Shown here: in pieces, positions 16,681-28,609 of the stretch
Layout of the letters: each line of letters starts with the position of its first letter
Position numbering within the stretch: the stretch's first letter is position 1
Assembly: GCA_020350405.1 (NCBI GenBank)
Contig: CP070715.1
Location: 2,119,413-2,156,819 of the forward strand
Reading direction: 5' to 3'
Length of the DNA stretch: 37,407 nt
Source of the DNA: Planctomycetota bacterium
GTDB taxonomy: Bacteria > Planctomycetota > Phycisphaerae > Sedimentisphaerales > Anaerobacaceae
Translations under genes and position numbers: made by a program
The notes under the pieces: generated by a model
Seen by the model: the letters and a program-made list of their open reading frames with translations, nothing else
Told to the model about the DNA's origin: nothing
The model's database searches: none

Positions 16681-17111
16681 AACTTTCCTCTACGCCGCAG
16701 GTGAGGAAACACACCTTTGCAGATTCACGCCTCAAAATTTACAAAGCCCTGTATGCTATCAACTTATAAACAAAACGCAAAACAAAAAATCCTGTTCTTA
16801 GCGTACAGTTTCCTACTGGTCGCTATATCCAGATCGCTTAATTTTTGGCAGGAAAGGCACTTTTTACTGGCCGACTTTAATTGGCCTGTCAACGATTAGC
16901 AACGCAATATCAAGTCAATAAATTCGCCTTCCTTAAAGAATTGGGGTTCGGACCAATTTGTGACCCTTCCAATGCCATTTATCGGCTTTGGTGTACCCCT
17001 AAATCTCACAGAGTACCTATATATACCATCCCTGACCACTACCTTGCAGATATGCAACAGCCCAACTCGTAAACGCAAGGTCGTCCTTGACAATGCTCGC
17101 TACGGCTGAAA
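16681..17111 (-). other. Long untranslated leader before rpsJ
   Basis: If transcription starts about 7-8 bases after the -10 element at 17119, rpsJ has a leader of about 430 bases. It holds several short hairpins on the minus strand: CAAGG-ACGA-CCTTG (17079-17092), a TTGCA/TGCAA stem (17044-17057), and AGGTG/CACCT (about 16700-16717) shortly before the rpsJ ribosome-binding site. In E. coli the S10 leader is about 170 bases and binds L4. No homologous structure could be verified here. No tuf gene or fragment was found in this gap. Confidence 0.4.
16896..17093 (-). CDS. Possible small hypothetical protein in the rpsJ leader
   Basis: A 65-codon open frame starts at TTG 17093 and ends at TAA 16896. 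The residues near the end (GRVTNWSEPQFFKEGEFIDL) look protein-like, but I recognise no family, there is no good Shine-Dalgarno, and the start would be a TTG. It lies wholly inside the putative leader. It may be a chance frame. Confidence 0.2.
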   Translation of the reverse strand: MSRTTLRLRVGLLHICKVVVRDGIYRYSVRFRGTPKPINGIGRVTNWSEPQFFKEGEFIDLILRC

Positions 17112-17118
17112 AACTCTT

Positions 17119-17147
17119 AAGATATCACATAAACCTACTACTGTCAA
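17119..17147 (-). promoter_or_regulatory. Strong sigma70-type promoter for the S10 operon
   Basis: TTGACA (17142-17147), a 17-base spacer and TATCTT (17119-17124) read on the minus strand. The -35 is a perfect match and the -10 matches at four of six positions. It lies about 50 bases downstream of the fusA stop and points toward rpsJ. This is the best promoter by sequence in the ribosomal part of the window. Confidence 0.75.
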
Positions 17148-17196
17148 TAAGATGTCGGTAAAAATTTTCCTACAAATACAAAAAATAATGCTGTTT

Positions 17197-19284
17197 TTAC
17201 AGGATAATTTCCTTTGCAACCTGCTCCGGCACCTTTTCGTAGCTTAATGGCTCCATAGTGAAGGTCCCCCGACCTGCTGTCGCACTTCTAATTTCGCTGG
17301 AATACCCAAACATTTCAGCCAGAGGCACCCTGACATCAATTACACGCATATTACCATGGACGCGGCAATCTGTAATCAGGCCCCTTTTTCCAAGCAAACC
17401 GCCCTGTACTGCCCCAAAATTGGCCTCGGGGACGATTGTCTGAAGCCTCATGACCGGCTCAAGGAGCACCGGCCCGGCCTTTTTGCCTGCTTTTTCCACT
17501 GCGATAGCGGTGGCCTGTTCAAATGCCAAATCCGAAGAATCCACCGAGTGGAACGAACCGTCAATTAACGTAACTTTAACTCCCACAACAGGATAGCCTG
17601 CCAACACACCGCTGTTTAGGGCATCTTTGGCTCCCCTTTCCACAGCGGGGATATACTCTTTCGGCACCTTGTCAGAACCCACTTTGCTCTCGAATTCAAT
17701 ATCACGGCTCCAATGGCCGTCTTCGGTAAACAGCGGCTCAACCGTCAAAACCACGTGTCCATATTGGCCGTGACCGCCTGTTTGACGCACAAATCTGCCT
17801 TCGGCCCGCGACAATTTGGAAATGGCCTCCTTATAGGCTACCCTCGGCTTGCCGACCCTGACATTAAGTCCCTTTTCTCTTGTCAGTTTGTGCTCCAGTA
17901 TTTCCAAATGCAGTTCGCCCATTCCACTGATGATTGTCTGGCCTGTTTCGCTGTCTACTTTACACTCAAAAGTTGGGTCTTCGCGCCTCAAGGCGGCCAG
18001 AGCATTTGCCAACTTTGCCGCTTCGGTACCACTCCTGGGTTCTATCGACATGCTAATAACGGTTTCCGGAAATGTAATACTCGGTAGAGACACAGGATGT
18101 TTGGGATCGCAAATCGTATCACCTGTAAGGGTCTCTTTCAGGCCTACCACCGCTACAATATCGCCGGCGCTCGCTGAGTCCAATATCTTCCGCTCGTCGG
18201 CGTGCATCTCAAATATCCTGGTTATATTTTCCCGTTTGTTGCGATTTAGGTCTAAAACTCTCGTACCTGACTTCAATGTTCCCTGGTAAATTCTCAAAAA
18301 GTGCAAATCCCCGTGAACATCACTGGTAATCTTAAATGCAAGAGCAACCAGACTGGCATCTCTGTCACACCTGACCGATATCTTCCTTTTCTTGTCGGTC
18401 GATTTACGTCCTCGGCCCCAGCCAACTATGTCAGGTTTGTCCAGCGGTGAAGGAAGGTATGCCACAACGGCATCAAGCAGTCTCTGCACCCCAATATATT
18501 TCAGGGCTGAACCGACAAACACTGGATGAAGCTTGTTAGCCAATGTTGCCTTTCTAATCGCGTTATCAATCGTTGCAGTGTCTATCGGCCTGTCGTGGAC
18601 GTAGGCATCCATTAGCTCTTCGTCGTACTCGGCCGCAAGCTCAATCATCCGTTTTCTTTGCTGGTCCGCCGTTTCTCGCAATTCGGCCGGAATTTCGGTC
18701 TCCTCAAAAACCGCTCCCAGCTTCTCGGGCTTATAGAAAAGCGCCCGCATCTTTATCAGGTCTACTATCCCCTCAAAAGAATCTTCCGCCCCGATAGGAA
18801 TCTGCAACACAATCGGATCAGCAAGGAGTTTATCATAAATACTTTGGATGGTCATTTCGAAATCGGCGCCGATTTTATCCATCTTGTTCACAAAGCAAAG
18901 ACAGGGCAGGCCGTATTTCTGCCCCTGTCTCCAGACAGTCTCGCTTTGGGCCTGTACGCCTTCGCTGCCATCAAACACCGCTATCGCACCATCGAGAACG
19001 CGCAGCGACCTTTCAACCTCAGCGGTAAAGTCAATGTGTCCCGGCGTGTCGATAAGGTTGATTTCAAACTCCTTCCAAGGACACTTCGTTGCGGCCGAGG
19101 TAATCGTAATTCCCCTTTTTTGCTCCTCTTCCATAAAATCCATTACCGCTGTGCCGTCATGGACTTCTCCCATCTTGTAGGTCTTGCCTGTATAATAAAG
19201 TATGCGCTCGGTAACCGTTGTCTTGCCGGCGTCAATATGGGCCATAATCCCGATATTACGTAATTTTTCCAACTTGCTCGGCAT
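17197..19284 (-). CDS. fusA: Elongation factor G
   Basis: The product has 695 residues from the ATG at 19284 (a TTG codon sits just before it). EF-G is the translocase GTPase. G1 AHIDAGKT is at residues 15-22, the switch [11 protein letters not shown] at 58-66, G3 DTPGH at 79-83, G4 NKMD at 133-136. Domains II-V follow, with domain [19 protein letters not shown] and the C-terminal [20 protein letters not shown]. Length and motifs are those of a functional EF-G1. It is separated from rpsG by a terminator-like hairpin and is followed by the rpsJ promoter, so it may form its own transcript. No clear promoter was found in front of it. Confidence 0.98.
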   Translation of the reverse strand: MPSKLEKLRNIGIMAHIDAGKTTVTERILYYTGKTYKMGEVHDGTAVMDFMEEEQKRGITITSAATKCPWKEFEINLIDTPGHIDFTAEVERSLRVLDGAIAVFDGSEGVQAQSETVWRQGQKYGLPCLCFVNKMDKIGADFEMTIQSIYDKLLADPIVLQIPIGAEDSFEGIVDLIKMRALFYKPEKLGAVFEETEIPAELRETADQQRKRMIELAAEYDEELMDAYVHDRPIDTATIDNAIRKATLANKLHPVFVGSALKYIGVQRLLDAVVAYLPSPLDKPDIVGWGRGRKSTDKKRKISVRCDRDASLVALAFKITSDVHGDLHFLRIYQGTLKSGTRVLDLNRNKRENITRIFEMHADERKILDSASAGDIVAVVGLKETLTGDTICDPKHPVSLPSITFPETVISMSIEPRSGTEAAKLANALAALRREDPTFECKVDSETGQTIISGMGELHLEILEHKLTREKGLNVRVGKPRVAYKEAISKLSRAEGRFVRQTGGHGQYGHVVLTVEPLFTEDGHWSRDIEFESKVGSDKVPKEYIPAVERGAKDALNSGVLAGYPVVGVKVTLIDGSFHSVDSSDLAFEQATAIAVEKAGKKAGPVLLEPVMRLQTIVPEANFGAVQGGLLGKRGLITDCRVHGNMRVIDVRVPLAEMFGYSSEIRSATAGRGTFTMEPLSYEKVPEQVAKEIIL

Positions 19285-19349
19285 CAAACAAATCCGTATC
19301 AGTATCTAAAGCTTGGTTTTCGTTCCTTGTTGTATGCCATTTTCTAAAT

Positions 19350-19393
19350 ATAAATAAAAAACTGCCACGGTTAACGAACATACCGTGGCAGTT
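19350..19393 (-). terminator. Rho-independent terminator between rpsG and fusA
   Basis: On the minus strand a perfect 12-base stem (AACTGCCACGGT, 19393-19382; ACCGTGGCAGTT, 19371-19360) with a ten-base loop is followed by TTTTATTTATA. It starts 14 bases after the rpsG stop. The T-run is on the minus-strand side only, so it terminates the rpsL-rpsG transcript rather than an opposing one. Confidence 0.85.
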
Positions 19394-19407
19394 AAAAACG
19401 ACTGCTA

Positions 19408-19920
19408 TTACCAGGCAAAGTGCGCGAACGCCTTATTTGCTTCGGCCATTCTGTGTACATTCTCCCGAGTAGCCATCGCGCCACCGTGCCCATTATAAGC
19501 ATCGATCAATTCGGAGGCCAACCGCTCCGACATAGGCTCGCCTTTTTTGGCCCGGGCCGACTGTATTATCCACCTGAAGGCAAGAGACTGCTGGCGTTTG
19601 GGTCTGACCTGCATCGGAACCTGATAGCTGGCTCCGCCGACACGTTTGCTCCGAACTTCAAGCAATGGTTTTACGTTATTAACGGCGGTCTCAAACACTT
19701 CAATAGCTTCGACAGACCCCTGCTTACCATCCTTAGCAGGCGATGCAGCGGCATCCTTCATCCTTTCGGATATAATATTCATAGCGTCATTAAAAACCTT
19801 CTGGGCAACGCTTTTCTTGCCGGTCCACATCAAACAGTTGATAAACTTTGAAACCAGCTTACTATTGTATACAGGGTCCGGCTTTAACTGGACACTTGAA
19901 GCAGTAAACTTTTTCGCCAT
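19408..19920 (-). CDS. rpsG: 30S ribosomal protein S7
   Basis: The product has 170 residues (E. coli 155-178 depending on strain). S7 features: [20 protein letters not shown], a [21 protein letters not shown] core, [13 protein letters not shown] and [20 protein letters not shown]7 nucleates the 30S head and contacts E-site tRNA. An insertion-like [13 protein letters not shown] stretch lies near residue 60. It is 62 bases after rpsL and precedes the terminator. Confidence 0.98.
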   Translation of the reverse strand: MAKKFTASSVQLKPDPVYNSKLVSKFINCLMWTGKKSVAQKVFNDAMNIISERMKDAAASPAKDGKQGSVEAIEVFETAVNNVKPLLEVRSKRVGGASYQVPMQVRPKRQQSLAFRWIIQSARAKKGEPMSERLASELIDAYNGHGGAMATRENVHRMAEANKAFAHFAW

Positions 19921-19982
19921 TGGTCTTTATCACCATCATTACCATTTACCATTGCGCGGCGCAAGATACGCCTGACGCTATA

Positions 19983-20354
19983 TTACTTCGTCCCTTTCGC
20001 ACCATACTTACTCCTGCCCTGTTTGCGATTGGCAACGCCGGCACAATCAAGTACACCGCGGACAATATGATACCTAACACCCGGTAAATCCCTGACCCGG
20101 CCGCCACGAATCACAACCGTGCTGTGCTCCTGTAGGTTGTGGTCGATGCCTGGTATGTAGGCCGTAACCTCCTTGCCGTTGGTTAGTCTGACGCGGGCGA
20201 TTTTTCGCAAAGCGGAGTTCGGCTTCTTGGGGGTTTGAGTTCTCACAATCAAACACACGCCTCTCTTCTGTGGGGAGCCGCTAATCTCAGATATCCTTTT
20301 CCGACCCTTCGATTTTGCTCTTGGACGTCTAACTAACTGGTTTATAGTGGGCAT
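19983..20354 (-). CDS. rpsL: 30S ribosomal protein S12, Arg at position 88
   Basis: The product has 123 residues, starting [12 protein letters not shown]. The decoding-centre loop [11 protein letters not shown] has the wild-type Lys43. The second loop reads [13 protein letters not shown], with Arg (AGG codon) at position 88, where E. coli and Mycobacterium have Lys; Lys88Arg is an established streptomycin-resistance substitution in those species. Asp89, the site of beta-methylthiolation in E. coli, is present. The gene follows rpoC by 42 bases, the ancestral rpoBC-str junction. Confidence 0.98.
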   Translation of the reverse strand: MPTINQLVRRPRAKSKGRKRISEISGSPQKRGVCLIVRTQTPKKPNSALRKIARVRLTNGKEVTAYIPGIDHNLQEHSTVVIRGGRVRDLPGVRYHIVRGVLDCAGVANRKQGRSKYGAKGTK

Positions 20355-20396
20355 AACTCACTTTCGCCTTAATTTTCGATTTCCAATCACTATCTG

Positions 20397-23300
20397 TTAA
20401 TCAATTCCCAAGACCTCTTTAATGGCGGCCTCTGCTCTAGCTTCTGCGTCTTTAACTTCTTTAACTTCGGCAAATTCCTTTGGCAAGGGAGCTTCTGCAA
20501 GATGCTTGACCTTAATGTCCAGGTGCGGCTTGAAAGCGGTACCGGCCGGTATTAGGTGACCAAGTATTACGTTTTCCTTCAGGCCGCGGAGCCTATCTAT
20601 CGTACCAGACAATGAAGCCTCAGTCAAAACCTTAGTTGTTTCCTGGAAGCTCGCCGCTGCGATGAAGCTGTCGGACTGCAGCGAAGCTTTTGTTATGCCT
20701 AAAAGCAATGTGTTAGCAGTTGCGGGCTTTGGTTTTCTCCCCTTTGCAGGCGTGCCACCGAGCGTTTCAATTCTGTCGTTGATATCGGCAAGCTCATCCT
20801 TGTGGACAATCTGCCCTTCACACAAATCCGTCGCATCTCCAACCTTGGTAATCCTGAGACTATTGGCCAATCTTTCGTTCGCTCCTCGGAATGTGAATTT
20901 ATCAACTACCTCACCCGGCAAAAATGAGCTGTCACCAACAGAATCAATCTCAACTTTGCGCATCATTTGGGAACAGATAATCTCAATGTGTTTATCATTA
21001 ATATTTACATTTTGTGAACGGTAGACATTCTGAATTTCCCCAATTAAATATCTCTGCAATGCTTCTTCGCCTTTAATTCGCAAAATATCGTGCGGCACCA
21101 GCGGACCATCTGTTAAGGAGTCTCCGGCCTCTGTCATATCTCCTGTGTGAACGTTCAGGTGCCTATCACGTGGAATGTGGTGTTCTTTCTCCATTCCGGA
21201 TTCGGAGCGAATTATAACCGTCATTTTACCCTTGCGCTTATCACTTCGCAATTCGACCCGACCACTAATTTCCGCCATCGCCGATGGGTCTTTGGGCTTT
21301 CGCGCCTCAAACACTTCGGTTACTCTCGGAAGGCCGCCCGTAATATCCTGGGTGCCGCCGGTCGCTCTGGATTGATGGGCGAGCAATTGGCCAGCCTGCA
21401 CCTGCTGGCCTTCGGCAACCTCAATCCTAGCTCCTGCAGGCAGATAATGAACATCGAGTATCTTTCCGTTGGCATCTTCGATGATAATTTGCGGGTGCGT
21501 ATCCCCTTTATGCTCGATTACCACGGGCCTGCCGATCTGACCTTTTCGCTCTTCCTCAAGTCGAATTGTTTCGCCTTCTATAATATCCACAAAGCGGATC
21601 AGACCCGGCACTTCCGCCAGAATTGGGGTACGGTGCGGGTCCCACGCGAAGAGTTTGAGTCCGGCTTTGACTTTCTGGCCGTCCGCAACCAAAACAATAG
21701 CACCATATGGCACTTTGAACTTGTCGAGCTCTCGTTTTTTTGCGTCAACAATAGCTATTTCGCCGTTACGTTTGAGAGCTACTGTCTGCTCACTGCCATC
21801 ATCCTGCTTAAAGGAAACCGCATTAATATCGCGATACTGAATTGCTCCTGCCTGTGTAGCCCTCTGCTCGCGTTCAAGGATGGCTCTAGCGGCGATACCG
21901 CCGGTATGAAACGTACGCAGTGTCAATTGCGTCCCGGGCTCACCAATTGACTGTGCAGCAACAATTCCAACCGCTGAACCTTGCTCGACAAGAGTACCGG
22001 TGCTCATATCCCATCCATAACACTTCGCACAAACACCAAGTGGACTATCGCAGGTTAGAGGACTTCTGACTCTTATGGCATCAAGCCCCAAAGCCTCGAC
22101 CTTTGCCGCCGCCTCGGGTGTGATAACTTCGTTCTCAGAAACAATCATCTCGTCAGTGATCGGATTGCGAATATTGTCTCTGGCGGTTCGGCCAACAATA
22201 AGCCGAGAAAGCGGAACATCAACCTGTTCACCCCTGCTGACCGTACTTTTTGTGATCCCCTGTAGTGTCCCGCAGTCGTGCCCAGTGACAATAACATTTT
22301 GGGCCACGTCGATTAGTTTGCGGGTGAGATAACCGGAATTGGCTGTCTTCAAGGCCGTATCCGCCAAGCCCTTACGTGCCCCATGAGTGGAACTAAAGTA
22401 CTCAAGAACCGTCAAGCCCTCCCGGAAATTTGACTTGATTGGAGTCTCGATAATCTCACCGCTGGGCTTGGCCATCAACGCCCGCATCCCTGCAAGCTGC
22501 TGAATCTGGTCGACGCTGCCTCTTGCGCCGGAATCACTCATAAGGAATATCGGGTTCAGGTACGGAGAGCCATCTTCTTTGGTATCCTCTCTAAGGGCAC
22601 GCATCATCTCGCCGGTAACCGCCACACGGGCATGCGTCCACGCATCAATAACCTGATTGTACCGTTCACCCTCTGTCAGAACACCTGCCTGATAATTCTT
22701 ATGGATTTTGGTGACCCTTTTTTCGGTCTCATCGATAATTCTTTCTTTCGCCGCCGGTATTTTCAGGTCCGTAATACCAAAGCTCAAGCCCGCAAGCGTG
22801 GCATATCTGAAGCCTAAATCCTTTATTTGGTCAAGCAAATCCACCGTCTTGGCGCTGCCAGCCATGTCGAAACAATCACTAATCACCTGGCTTAAGCTCT
22901 TCTGGGACATCGTCATATTGTAGAATGGCATCTCCTCAGAAAGCATGTCGTTAAATATGCACCTGCCGGCTGTTGTCTCAACCAGCGTGTTGCGTTCAGT
23001 GCGTGGCCCGGGGCCCAACTTTTCCTCGCCCTCTGTGCCACCTGCCCCAACGATTCCCTTATTAACCCGCACTTTGACCCTTGCATGCAAATTAATCTTT
23101 CCCATTTCATAAGCCATTATTGCCTCGAAGGTGTCTCGAAACGCCATCCCCTCGCCTTTTTCGCCCTCGACTGCACAAGTCAAATAATAGTTGCCCATAA
23201 CCATATCCTGAGAAGGCCCAACCATCGGAGCGCCATTGGCGGGCGAGAAAATATTGCTGGTTGGCATCATCAAGGTATGACTTTCAGCCTGCGCCTCGAT

Positions 23301-24704
23301 ACTCAGCGGCAAATGCACCGCCATCTGGTCACCATCAAAGTCGGCGTTGAAACCCTTGCAGGCCAACGGGTGAAGCATAATGGCGTTGCCCTCCACAAGA
23401 ATCGGCTCGAAGGCCTGAACACCCATTCGATGCAGGGTAGGCGCACGGTTGAGCAAAACAGGATGCTGATGAATGACCTCCTCCAGAATATCCCATACCT
23501 GCTCATCCCGGCGTTCGATTATTCTCTTGGCACTTTTGATAGTATCGGCAAGGCCGTGCTGCTTGAGTTTTCGAATAATGAACGGCTGATAAAGTTCCAG
23601 AGCTATCTTCTTCGGCAAACCGCACTGATAGAGTTTAAGATTAGGTCCCACTACAATCACCGAACGTGCTGAGTAGTCCACGCGTTTGCCGAGTAGGTTT
23701 TCACGGAACCGGCCCTGCTTGCCCTTAATCATATCGGTCAAACTCTTCAACGGTCGATTGTTACTGCCCAAGACCGGTCTGCGGCACCGGCCGTTGTCCA
23801 GCAGCGAATCGACTGCCTGCTGCAGCATTCTTTTCTCATTCCGGATAATCACCTCAGGGGCATTAAGGTCCATTAGCTTCTTCAAACGGTTGTTACGGTT
23901 GATAATTCGCCTGTAAAGGTCGTTTAGGTCGCTGGTTGCAAAGTTGCCGCTCTCAAGAAGCACCAATGGACGCAAATCCGGCGGAATGACGGGAATAACC
24001 TCGAGCACCATCCACTCAGCTTTGTTATTGCTACTTTTGACTGCGTTGACTGTTTTAAGACGTTTCGTGAGATCCTTCATTTTCTGCTTGCTGTTGGTTT
24101 TGGCTATGGCAGTCCTCAGTTCCCTGCCCAAGGTGTTCAAGTCAAGGTTTGCCAACAGAGCCTTGATAGCTTCGGCGCCCATTAAAGCCCTAAGCGAGCC
24201 GCCGTATTTATTTGTTGCCTCGCGGTATTCTTCTTCGCTAAGCAACTGGCCCACTTTCAATGGGGTTTGGCCCGAACTAGTAACTACATAATCTTGAAAG
24301 TAAACAATCTTCTCAAGGTCCGCCGCCTTCATCGCCAAAAGAGTGCCGAGATGGTTTGGTATAGCCTTGAAAAACCATATGTGCACCACTGGCGCTGCAA
24401 GATTGATATGTCCCATTCGCTTGCGGCGAACTCGACTGTGGGTGACCTTGACTCCGCAGCGGTCGCAGATGATTCCCTTGAACTTGGTGCCTTTGTATTT
24501 TCCACAAGCACACTCCCAATCCCGCTCAGGACCGAAGATTCGCTCACAGAACAACCCGTCCTTCTCCGGCCTGTAAGTACGATAATTGATGGTCTCGGGC
24601 TTGCGCACTTCGCCAAAAGACCAGCTCCGAATATCGTTGGGGCTCGCCAATGAAATCTTGACCAAACCATAGTCATTAATGCGGTCATAAATATTTGCTA
24701 ACAT
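20397..24704 (-). CDS. rpoC: DNA-directed RNA polymerase subunit beta'
   Basis: The product has 1435 residues. The N-terminal zinc ribbon is CACGKYK ... CDRCGV (about residues 70-88). The catalytic Mg-binding motif [12 protein letters not shown] is near residue 455. The bridge-helix region follows, and a second zinc site [12 protein letters not shown] lies near 890. Trigger-loop sequence [16 protein letters not shown] is present. This is a complete single-chain beta'. AAGGAG lies ten bases before the ATG at 24704. It follows rpoB after 91 bases. Confidence 0.99.
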   Translation of the reverse strand: MLANIYDRINDYGLVKISLASPNDIRSWSFGEVRKPETINYRTYRPEKDGLFCERIFGPERDWECACGKYKGTKFKGIICDRCGVKVTHSRVRRKRMGHINLAAPVVHIWFFKAIPNHLGTLLAMKAADLEKIVYFQDYVVTSSGQTPLKVGQLLSEEEYREATNKYGGSLRALMGAEAIKALLANLDLNTLGRELRTAIAKTNSKQKMKDLTKRLKTVNAVKSSNNKAEWMVLEVIPVIPPDLRPLVLLESGNFATSDLNDLYRRIINRNNRLKKLMDLNAPEVIIRNEKRMLQQAVDSLLDNGRCRRPVLGSNNRPLKSLTDMIKGKQGRFRENLLGKRVDYSARSVIVVGPNLKLYQCGLPKKIALELYQPFIIRKLKQHGLADTIKSAKRIIERRDEQVWDILEEVIHQHPVLLNRAPTLHRMGVQAFEPILVEGNAIMLHPLACKGFNADFDGDQMAVHLPLSIEAQAESHTLMMPTSNIFSPANGAPMVGPSQDMVMGNYYLTCAVEGEKGEGMAFRDTFEAIMAYEMGKINLHARVKVRVNKGIVGAGGTEGEEKLGPGPRTERNTLVETTAGRCIFNDMLSEEMPFYNMTMSQKSLSQVISDCFDMAGSAKTVDLLDQIKDLGFRYATLAGLSFGITDLKIPAAKERIIDETEKRVTKIHKNYQAGVLTEGERYNQVIDAWTHARVAVTGEMMRALREDTKEDGSPYLNPIFLMSDSGARGSVDQIQQLAGMRALMAKPSGEIIETPIKSNFREGLTVLEYFSSTHGARKGLADTALKTANSGYLTRKLIDVAQNVIVTGHDCGTLQGITKSTVSRGEQVDVPLSRLIVGRTARDNIRNPITDEMIVSENEVITPEAAAKVEALGLDAIRVRSPLTCDSPLGVCAKCYGWDMSTGTLVEQGSAVGIVAAQSIGEPGTQLTLRTFHTGGIAARAILEREQRATQAGAIQYRDINAVSFKQDDGSEQTVALKRNGEIAIVDAKKRELDKFKVPYGAIVLVADGQKVKAGLKLFAWDPHRTPILAEVPGLIRFVDIIEGETIRLEEERKGQIGRPVVIEHKGDTHPQIIIEDANGKILDVHYLPAGARIEVAEGQQVQAGQLLAHQSRATGGTQDITGGLPRVTEVFEARKPKDPSAMAEISGRVELRSDKRKGKMTVIIRSESGMEKEHHIPRDRHLNVHTGDMTEAGDSLTDGPLVPHDILRIKGEEALQRYLIGEIQNVYRSQNVNINDKHIEIICSQMMRKVEIDSVGDSSFLPGEVVDKFTFRGANERLANSLRITKVGDATDLCEGQIVHKDELADINDRIETLGGTPAKGRKPKPATANTLLLGITKASLQSDSFIAAASFQETTKVLTEASLSGTIDRLRGLKENVILGHLIPAGTAFKPHLDIKVKHLAEAPLPKEFAEVKEVKDAEARAEAAIKEVLGID

Positions 24705-24795
24705 TTAAGGTCAACTCCTTAAGTCGATTAAAACCAAAAACCGTCGTATTTAGCTTCACCACCTCTCATCCACAGCACTTTCACTTGTCATCATT

Positions 24796-27700
24796 TTACA
24801 GCGTAGCGCCTCCGAGGCGTTTCTTTTCAAGCTGAATGTTCAATCCCAATCCTCTTATCTCATTGCACAACACGTCGAAGGAAAGCGGGGTACCAGCCTC
24901 GAGCGTATTTGCGCCTTTTACCATTGACTCATAAATTTTCGTGCGACCCTCGACATCATCGCTCTTGACCGTCAGCATCTCTTGCAGGGTATAAGCCGCT
25001 CCGTAGCCCTCCAGAGCCCAAACTTCCATCTCGCCGAACCTCTGTCCGCCGGTCCTGGCCTTGCCACCTAACGGCTGCTGGGTAATCAAGCTATACGGCC
25101 CGGTTGCCCTGGCATGTATCTTGTCATCAACAAGATGATGCAGTTTCATCATATAGATGCATCCTATGGTGGCAGCCTGGTCAAATGGCTCGCCTGTCCT
25201 GCCATCGTACAATTGGGTCTTCAAGGCAGGTGGGACATTCACAAAAAACTCATCATGGGGGGGCATTTGCTTGTTTTCTTCCAGTTCGGCCTTTCGCCGA
25301 CTCATAAGCTCATTCGCCTCGGTAGTAAGCTCCCGAATATCAGCTTCAGTGGCACCATCAAAAACCGGCGTAATAGCACTAAAGCCTAACACCTTTGCAG
25401 CCCAGCCAAGATGTGTTTCCAAAATCTGACCGACGTTCATTCGGCTCGGCACCCCCAGAGGATTCAGTAATATGTCAAGACTTGTACCGTCTTCAAGGAA
25501 CGGCATATCCTCCTCGGCCATAATCTTGGCAATCACACCCTTGTTGCCGTGACGCCCGGCCATCTTGTCTCCGATTGACAACGTCCTTTTGGTCGCAACG
25601 TAAACCTTTACCATCTCCAGCACACCGCTGGCCAGCTCATCACCATGCTTGAGACTGTCAATCCTGCGATTCTTTTCCTCCTGAATTTCCGCAATCTTCT
25701 TCCAGAATTTGTCTGCGATTTTCTGTACTTCATCACGGACCGACGCCGGTTTGACCCACTTGATATCGAAGTTCTCTATCTGCTCATAAACAACCTCATC
25801 ATCTTCGCTGACACCGACTTTCTGTCGCGTGGATGAATCGACGATATTGACATCGAATTTCTTATGAACGGCCTTTATCATTTGCCTAAATACAAGGCAC
25901 TCTTTGGCCCGCATTTCTCTCTCATAATGTTTTATCTGTGCCCTGAGAGCCTTTTTTTGTTCCTCACTACCCGCCCCCCGTCTGGTGAACCGCTCAGTTT
26001 TTATCACCACTCCTTCATATCCGCTGGGCAGTTCCAGTGAGTCATTTTTGACGTCCTCTCCCGCCCTTCCAAATATGGCGTGCAGCAGCTTCTCTTCGGG
26101 CGTAAGCTCGGTCTTGCTCTTCGGCACGACCTTGCCCACCAGAATATCACCGGGGCAGACTCTCGTTCCCTCACGGATTACTCCATGCTCATCAAGGTTT
26201 CGAAGCGCCCTCTCGCTGACATTGGGGATATCACACGTAAATTCTTCTCTTCCAAGACGGGTCTCACGAACTTCTGCTGTGAATTCGTCAATGTGAATAC
26301 TCGTGAAACTGTCATTCTTGACAAGTTTTTCACTGATAATAATAGCATCCTCAAAGTTAAAACCGTCAAAAGAGACAAAACCCACAAGCACATTCTTGCC
26401 AAGGGCCAACACGCCGTCCGCAGCGCCCCCGCCGTCTGCAATAATCTGGCCTTTCTGAACTTTGTCCCCGAGTCGAACGATCGGCTCTTGATTCAGACAG
26501 GTCCTCTCGTTCAACCCGACAAACTTGGCAAGTTTATATTCGTCGGTATGATTTATGACTATTTTGGTGGCGTCCACCGCCGTCACGACACCGCCGGTCA
26601 CCGCCCGCACGACCATACTTGAATTTCGACCAACCACCTCCTCCATACCGGTACCGACCAAAGGTGGCTCGGTTTTTAGAAGCGGAACGGCTTGACGTTG
26701 CATATTCGAACCCATCAACGCCCGGTTAGCATCGTCGTGCTCCAAAAACGGGATAAGCGAAGCTGAAACACCCACGATCTGCTTGGCGGAGACATCAACG
26801 TAGTCAACGTCATCACTCGAGACCTGTGCCAATTCACCGCCCTTCATGGCCAAGACCATGCCCTCCTGAATACCGCCCGTTTCGGGATCGACTATACTCG
26901 GCGCCGCAATAATTGCCGTCATATCCTCGTCAGCGCGCAAATAGTCCACCTCGTCGGTGACTTTACCACCCTTGACTTTACAGTACGGTGTAAGCAAAAA
27001 CCCGTACTCGTCCACCGTTGCAAATATCGCTAACGACGCAATCAACCCAATATTCGTACCCTCCGGCGTTTCAATAGGGCACACTCTCCCATAATGACTG
27101 ATATGCACATCCCGCACCTCAAATCCCGCCCGACGCCTGTTCAGCCCGCCCGGACCAAGAGCCGACAGGCGTCTTTCATGGGTCAACTGACTTAAAGCAT
27201 TGGTCTGATCGACAATCTGGCTCAACTCACCGCGGCCGAAGAAATAATTAATACTGCTCGATACACTCTTGGAATTCACCAGGTCTGCTATGCGCATCGA
27301 TTCATCAATTTCCCTTTTTAAACTCATCCGTTCCTGGACGGTCTTGCGAAGTTTTAGCAGCCCCTTTCTGATTTCATCAGATGCCAGCTCGTCAATCGTA
27401 CGCAATCTTCTGTTGCCCAAATGGTCAATATCGTCAACCGCCCCTTCGTTATTGCGTAAGGCAATTATGTACTTCATTGTATTGAGGAAATCTTCAGGTC
27501 TAAGCGTCATCTCGTCCTCATCTGCTGTCTGCTCGAACTTCCGATTCAACCTGAACCTGCCGACTCTGCCCAGACGGTAGCGGTTGGGATCAGAGAATTT
27601 CTCGGTAAAGAAGGTCCGTGCCTTTTTCTCATTGGGTGGATTGCCGGGTCTCAATCTCATATAAAATTTTAACAACGCCTGCTCGTGGCTTTGACAGTCA

Positions 27701-28554
27701 TCCTCTGCAAGTGTGTTTAAAATGATAGCATCGCGCGCTTGCTCGATAACTTCGAGTTTCTTTATACCACTTTGCTGTATCAAAGAGACCCTATCGCCGA
27801 TTTGCCTGCCGGCTTTTACAATGATTTCGCCGGTCCCTGAGTCTACAACTGGCCCGACTGCCCACATAGCGGGCGTGAGTTTGTTAGCCGGAATAGTTCT
27901 TGTCGGATAAAAAAGCCGCAAGATTTGCTCACTGGTACCGTACTCAGGCGCTATTGCTCGTAGAAAAAGGGTTGCCGGTATCCTGCTGGATTGGTCAATC
28001 TTTACGACCAGAACATCCTTGCGTGTCACGCCGATCTCTATCCAACTTCCCCTTTCGGGTATGATTCTGCCGCCGTGCAACACCCTGTCGCCCTCCTTGC
28101 TCTCGATGAGGAAATCAACACCGGGACTTCGGTGCAGTTGGCTGACTATGACACGCTCGGCACCATTAATGATAAACTCTCCGCCGCCTATCATAACCGG
28201 CATCTCACCAAGGTATATTGACTGCTCAGCTAAATCTTCACCCTCCTTGACATGCAATCTACAACAGATTCTTAGCGGATACCCGTAAGTCAGCCGTAAT
28301 TGCCGGCACTCAGTGGGCGCATAACGTGGTTTCTCCAGCTCATAATACAGATATTCCAAACGCATCGTCTTGTCGTAGTTTACAATGGGAAATATCTCGC
28401 GGAACAAACCTTCAAGCCCAATGGCCTTTCTCCTGGTTGGTGCCACGTCTTTCTGCAAAAAGGACGCGTAACTTTCTCTTTGTACGGCTACCAAGTCCGG
28501 AATCTCAACTACATCGCGGACTTTTCCAAAATTACGGACGGTCGTGGCAACCAT
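24796..28554 (-). CDS. rpoB: DNA-directed RNA polymerase subunit beta
   Basis: The product has 1252 residues from the ATG at 28554. I chose this start because AAGGAG (28561-28566) lies six bases upstream; the first in-frame ATG (28572) has no ribosome-binding site and that AAGGAG would lie within its codons. Signatures: [15 protein letters not shown], the rifampicin region near residue 450 ([20 protein letters not shown]), [17 protein letters not shown] and [15 protein letters not shown]. Relative to E. coli the rifampicin pocket has Gly for Ser509 and Ile for Phe514, while Gln513, Asp516, His526, Arg529 and Ser531 are kept. Confidence 0.99.
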   Translation of the reverse strand: MVATTVRNFGKVRDVVEIPDLVAVQRESYASFLQKDVAPTRRKAIGLEGLFREIFPIVNYDKTMRLEYLYYELEKPRYAPTECRQLRLTYGYPLRICCRLHVKEGEDLAEQSIYLGEMPVMIGGGEFIINGAERVIVSQLHRSPGVDFLIESKEGDRVLHGGRIIPERGSWIEIGVTRKDVLVVKIDQSSRIPATLFLRAIAPEYGTSEQILRLFYPTRTIPANKLTPAMWAVGPVVDSGTGEIIVKAGRQIGDRVSLIQQSGIKKLEVIEQARDAIILNTLAEDDCQSHEQALLKFYMRLRPGNPPNEKKARTFFTEKFSDPNRYRLGRVGRFRLNRKFEQTADEDEMTLRPEDFLNTMKYIIALRNNEGAVDDIDHLGNRRLRTIDELASDEIRKGLLKLRKTVQERMSLKREIDESMRIADLVNSKSVSSSINYFFGRGELSQIVDQTNALSQLTHERRLSALGPGGLNRRRAGFEVRDVHISHYGRVCPIETPEGTNIGLIASLAIFATVDEYGFLLTPYCKVKGGKVTDEVDYLRADEDMTAIIAAPSIVDPETGGIQEGMVLAMKGGELAQVSSDDVDYVDVSAKQIVGVSASLIPFLEHDDANRALMGSNMQRQAVPLLKTEPPLVGTGMEEVVGRNSSMVVRAVTGGVVTAVDATKIVINHTDEYKLAKFVGLNERTCLNQEPIVRLGDKVQKGQIIADGGGAADGVLALGKNVLVGFVSFDGFNFEDAIIISEKLVKNDSFTSIHIDEFTAEVRETRLGREEFTCDIPNVSERALRNLDEHGVIREGTRVCPGDILVGKVVPKSKTELTPEEKLLHAIFGRAGEDVKNDSLELPSGYEGVVIKTERFTRRGAGSEEQKKALRAQIKHYEREMRAKECLVFRQMIKAVHKKFDVNIVDSSTRQKVGVSEDDEVVYEQIENFDIKWVKPASVRDEVQKIADKFWKKIAEIQEEKNRRIDSLKHGDELASGVLEMVKVYVATKRTLSIGDKMAGRHGNKGVIAKIMAEEDMPFLEDGTSLDILLNPLGVPSRMNVGQILETHLGWAAKVLGFSAITPVFDGATEADIRELTTEANELMSRRKAELEENKQMPPHDEFFVNVPPALKTQLYDGRTGEPFDQAATIGCIYMMKLHHLVDDKIHARATGPYSLITQQPLGGKARTGGQRFGEMEVWALEGYGAAYTLQEMLTVKSDDVEGRTKIYESMVKGANTLEAGTPLSFDVLCNEIRGLGLNIQLEKKRLGGATL

Positions 28555-28609
28555 CTCAAACTCCTTCGTCATTCACAAACTACGAGTTCATAACCCATAA
28601 CCACAAACC

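Noticed and set aside
16681-17196. Possible tufA remnant between fusA and rpsJ
   Set aside because: None of the EF-Tu motifs ([17 protein letters not shown]) can be read in any frame of the gap.
20662-21950. Long plus-strand frames opposite rpoC and other genes
   Set aside because: They are antisense shadows of strongly conserved genes, without family similarity or ribosome-binding sites.
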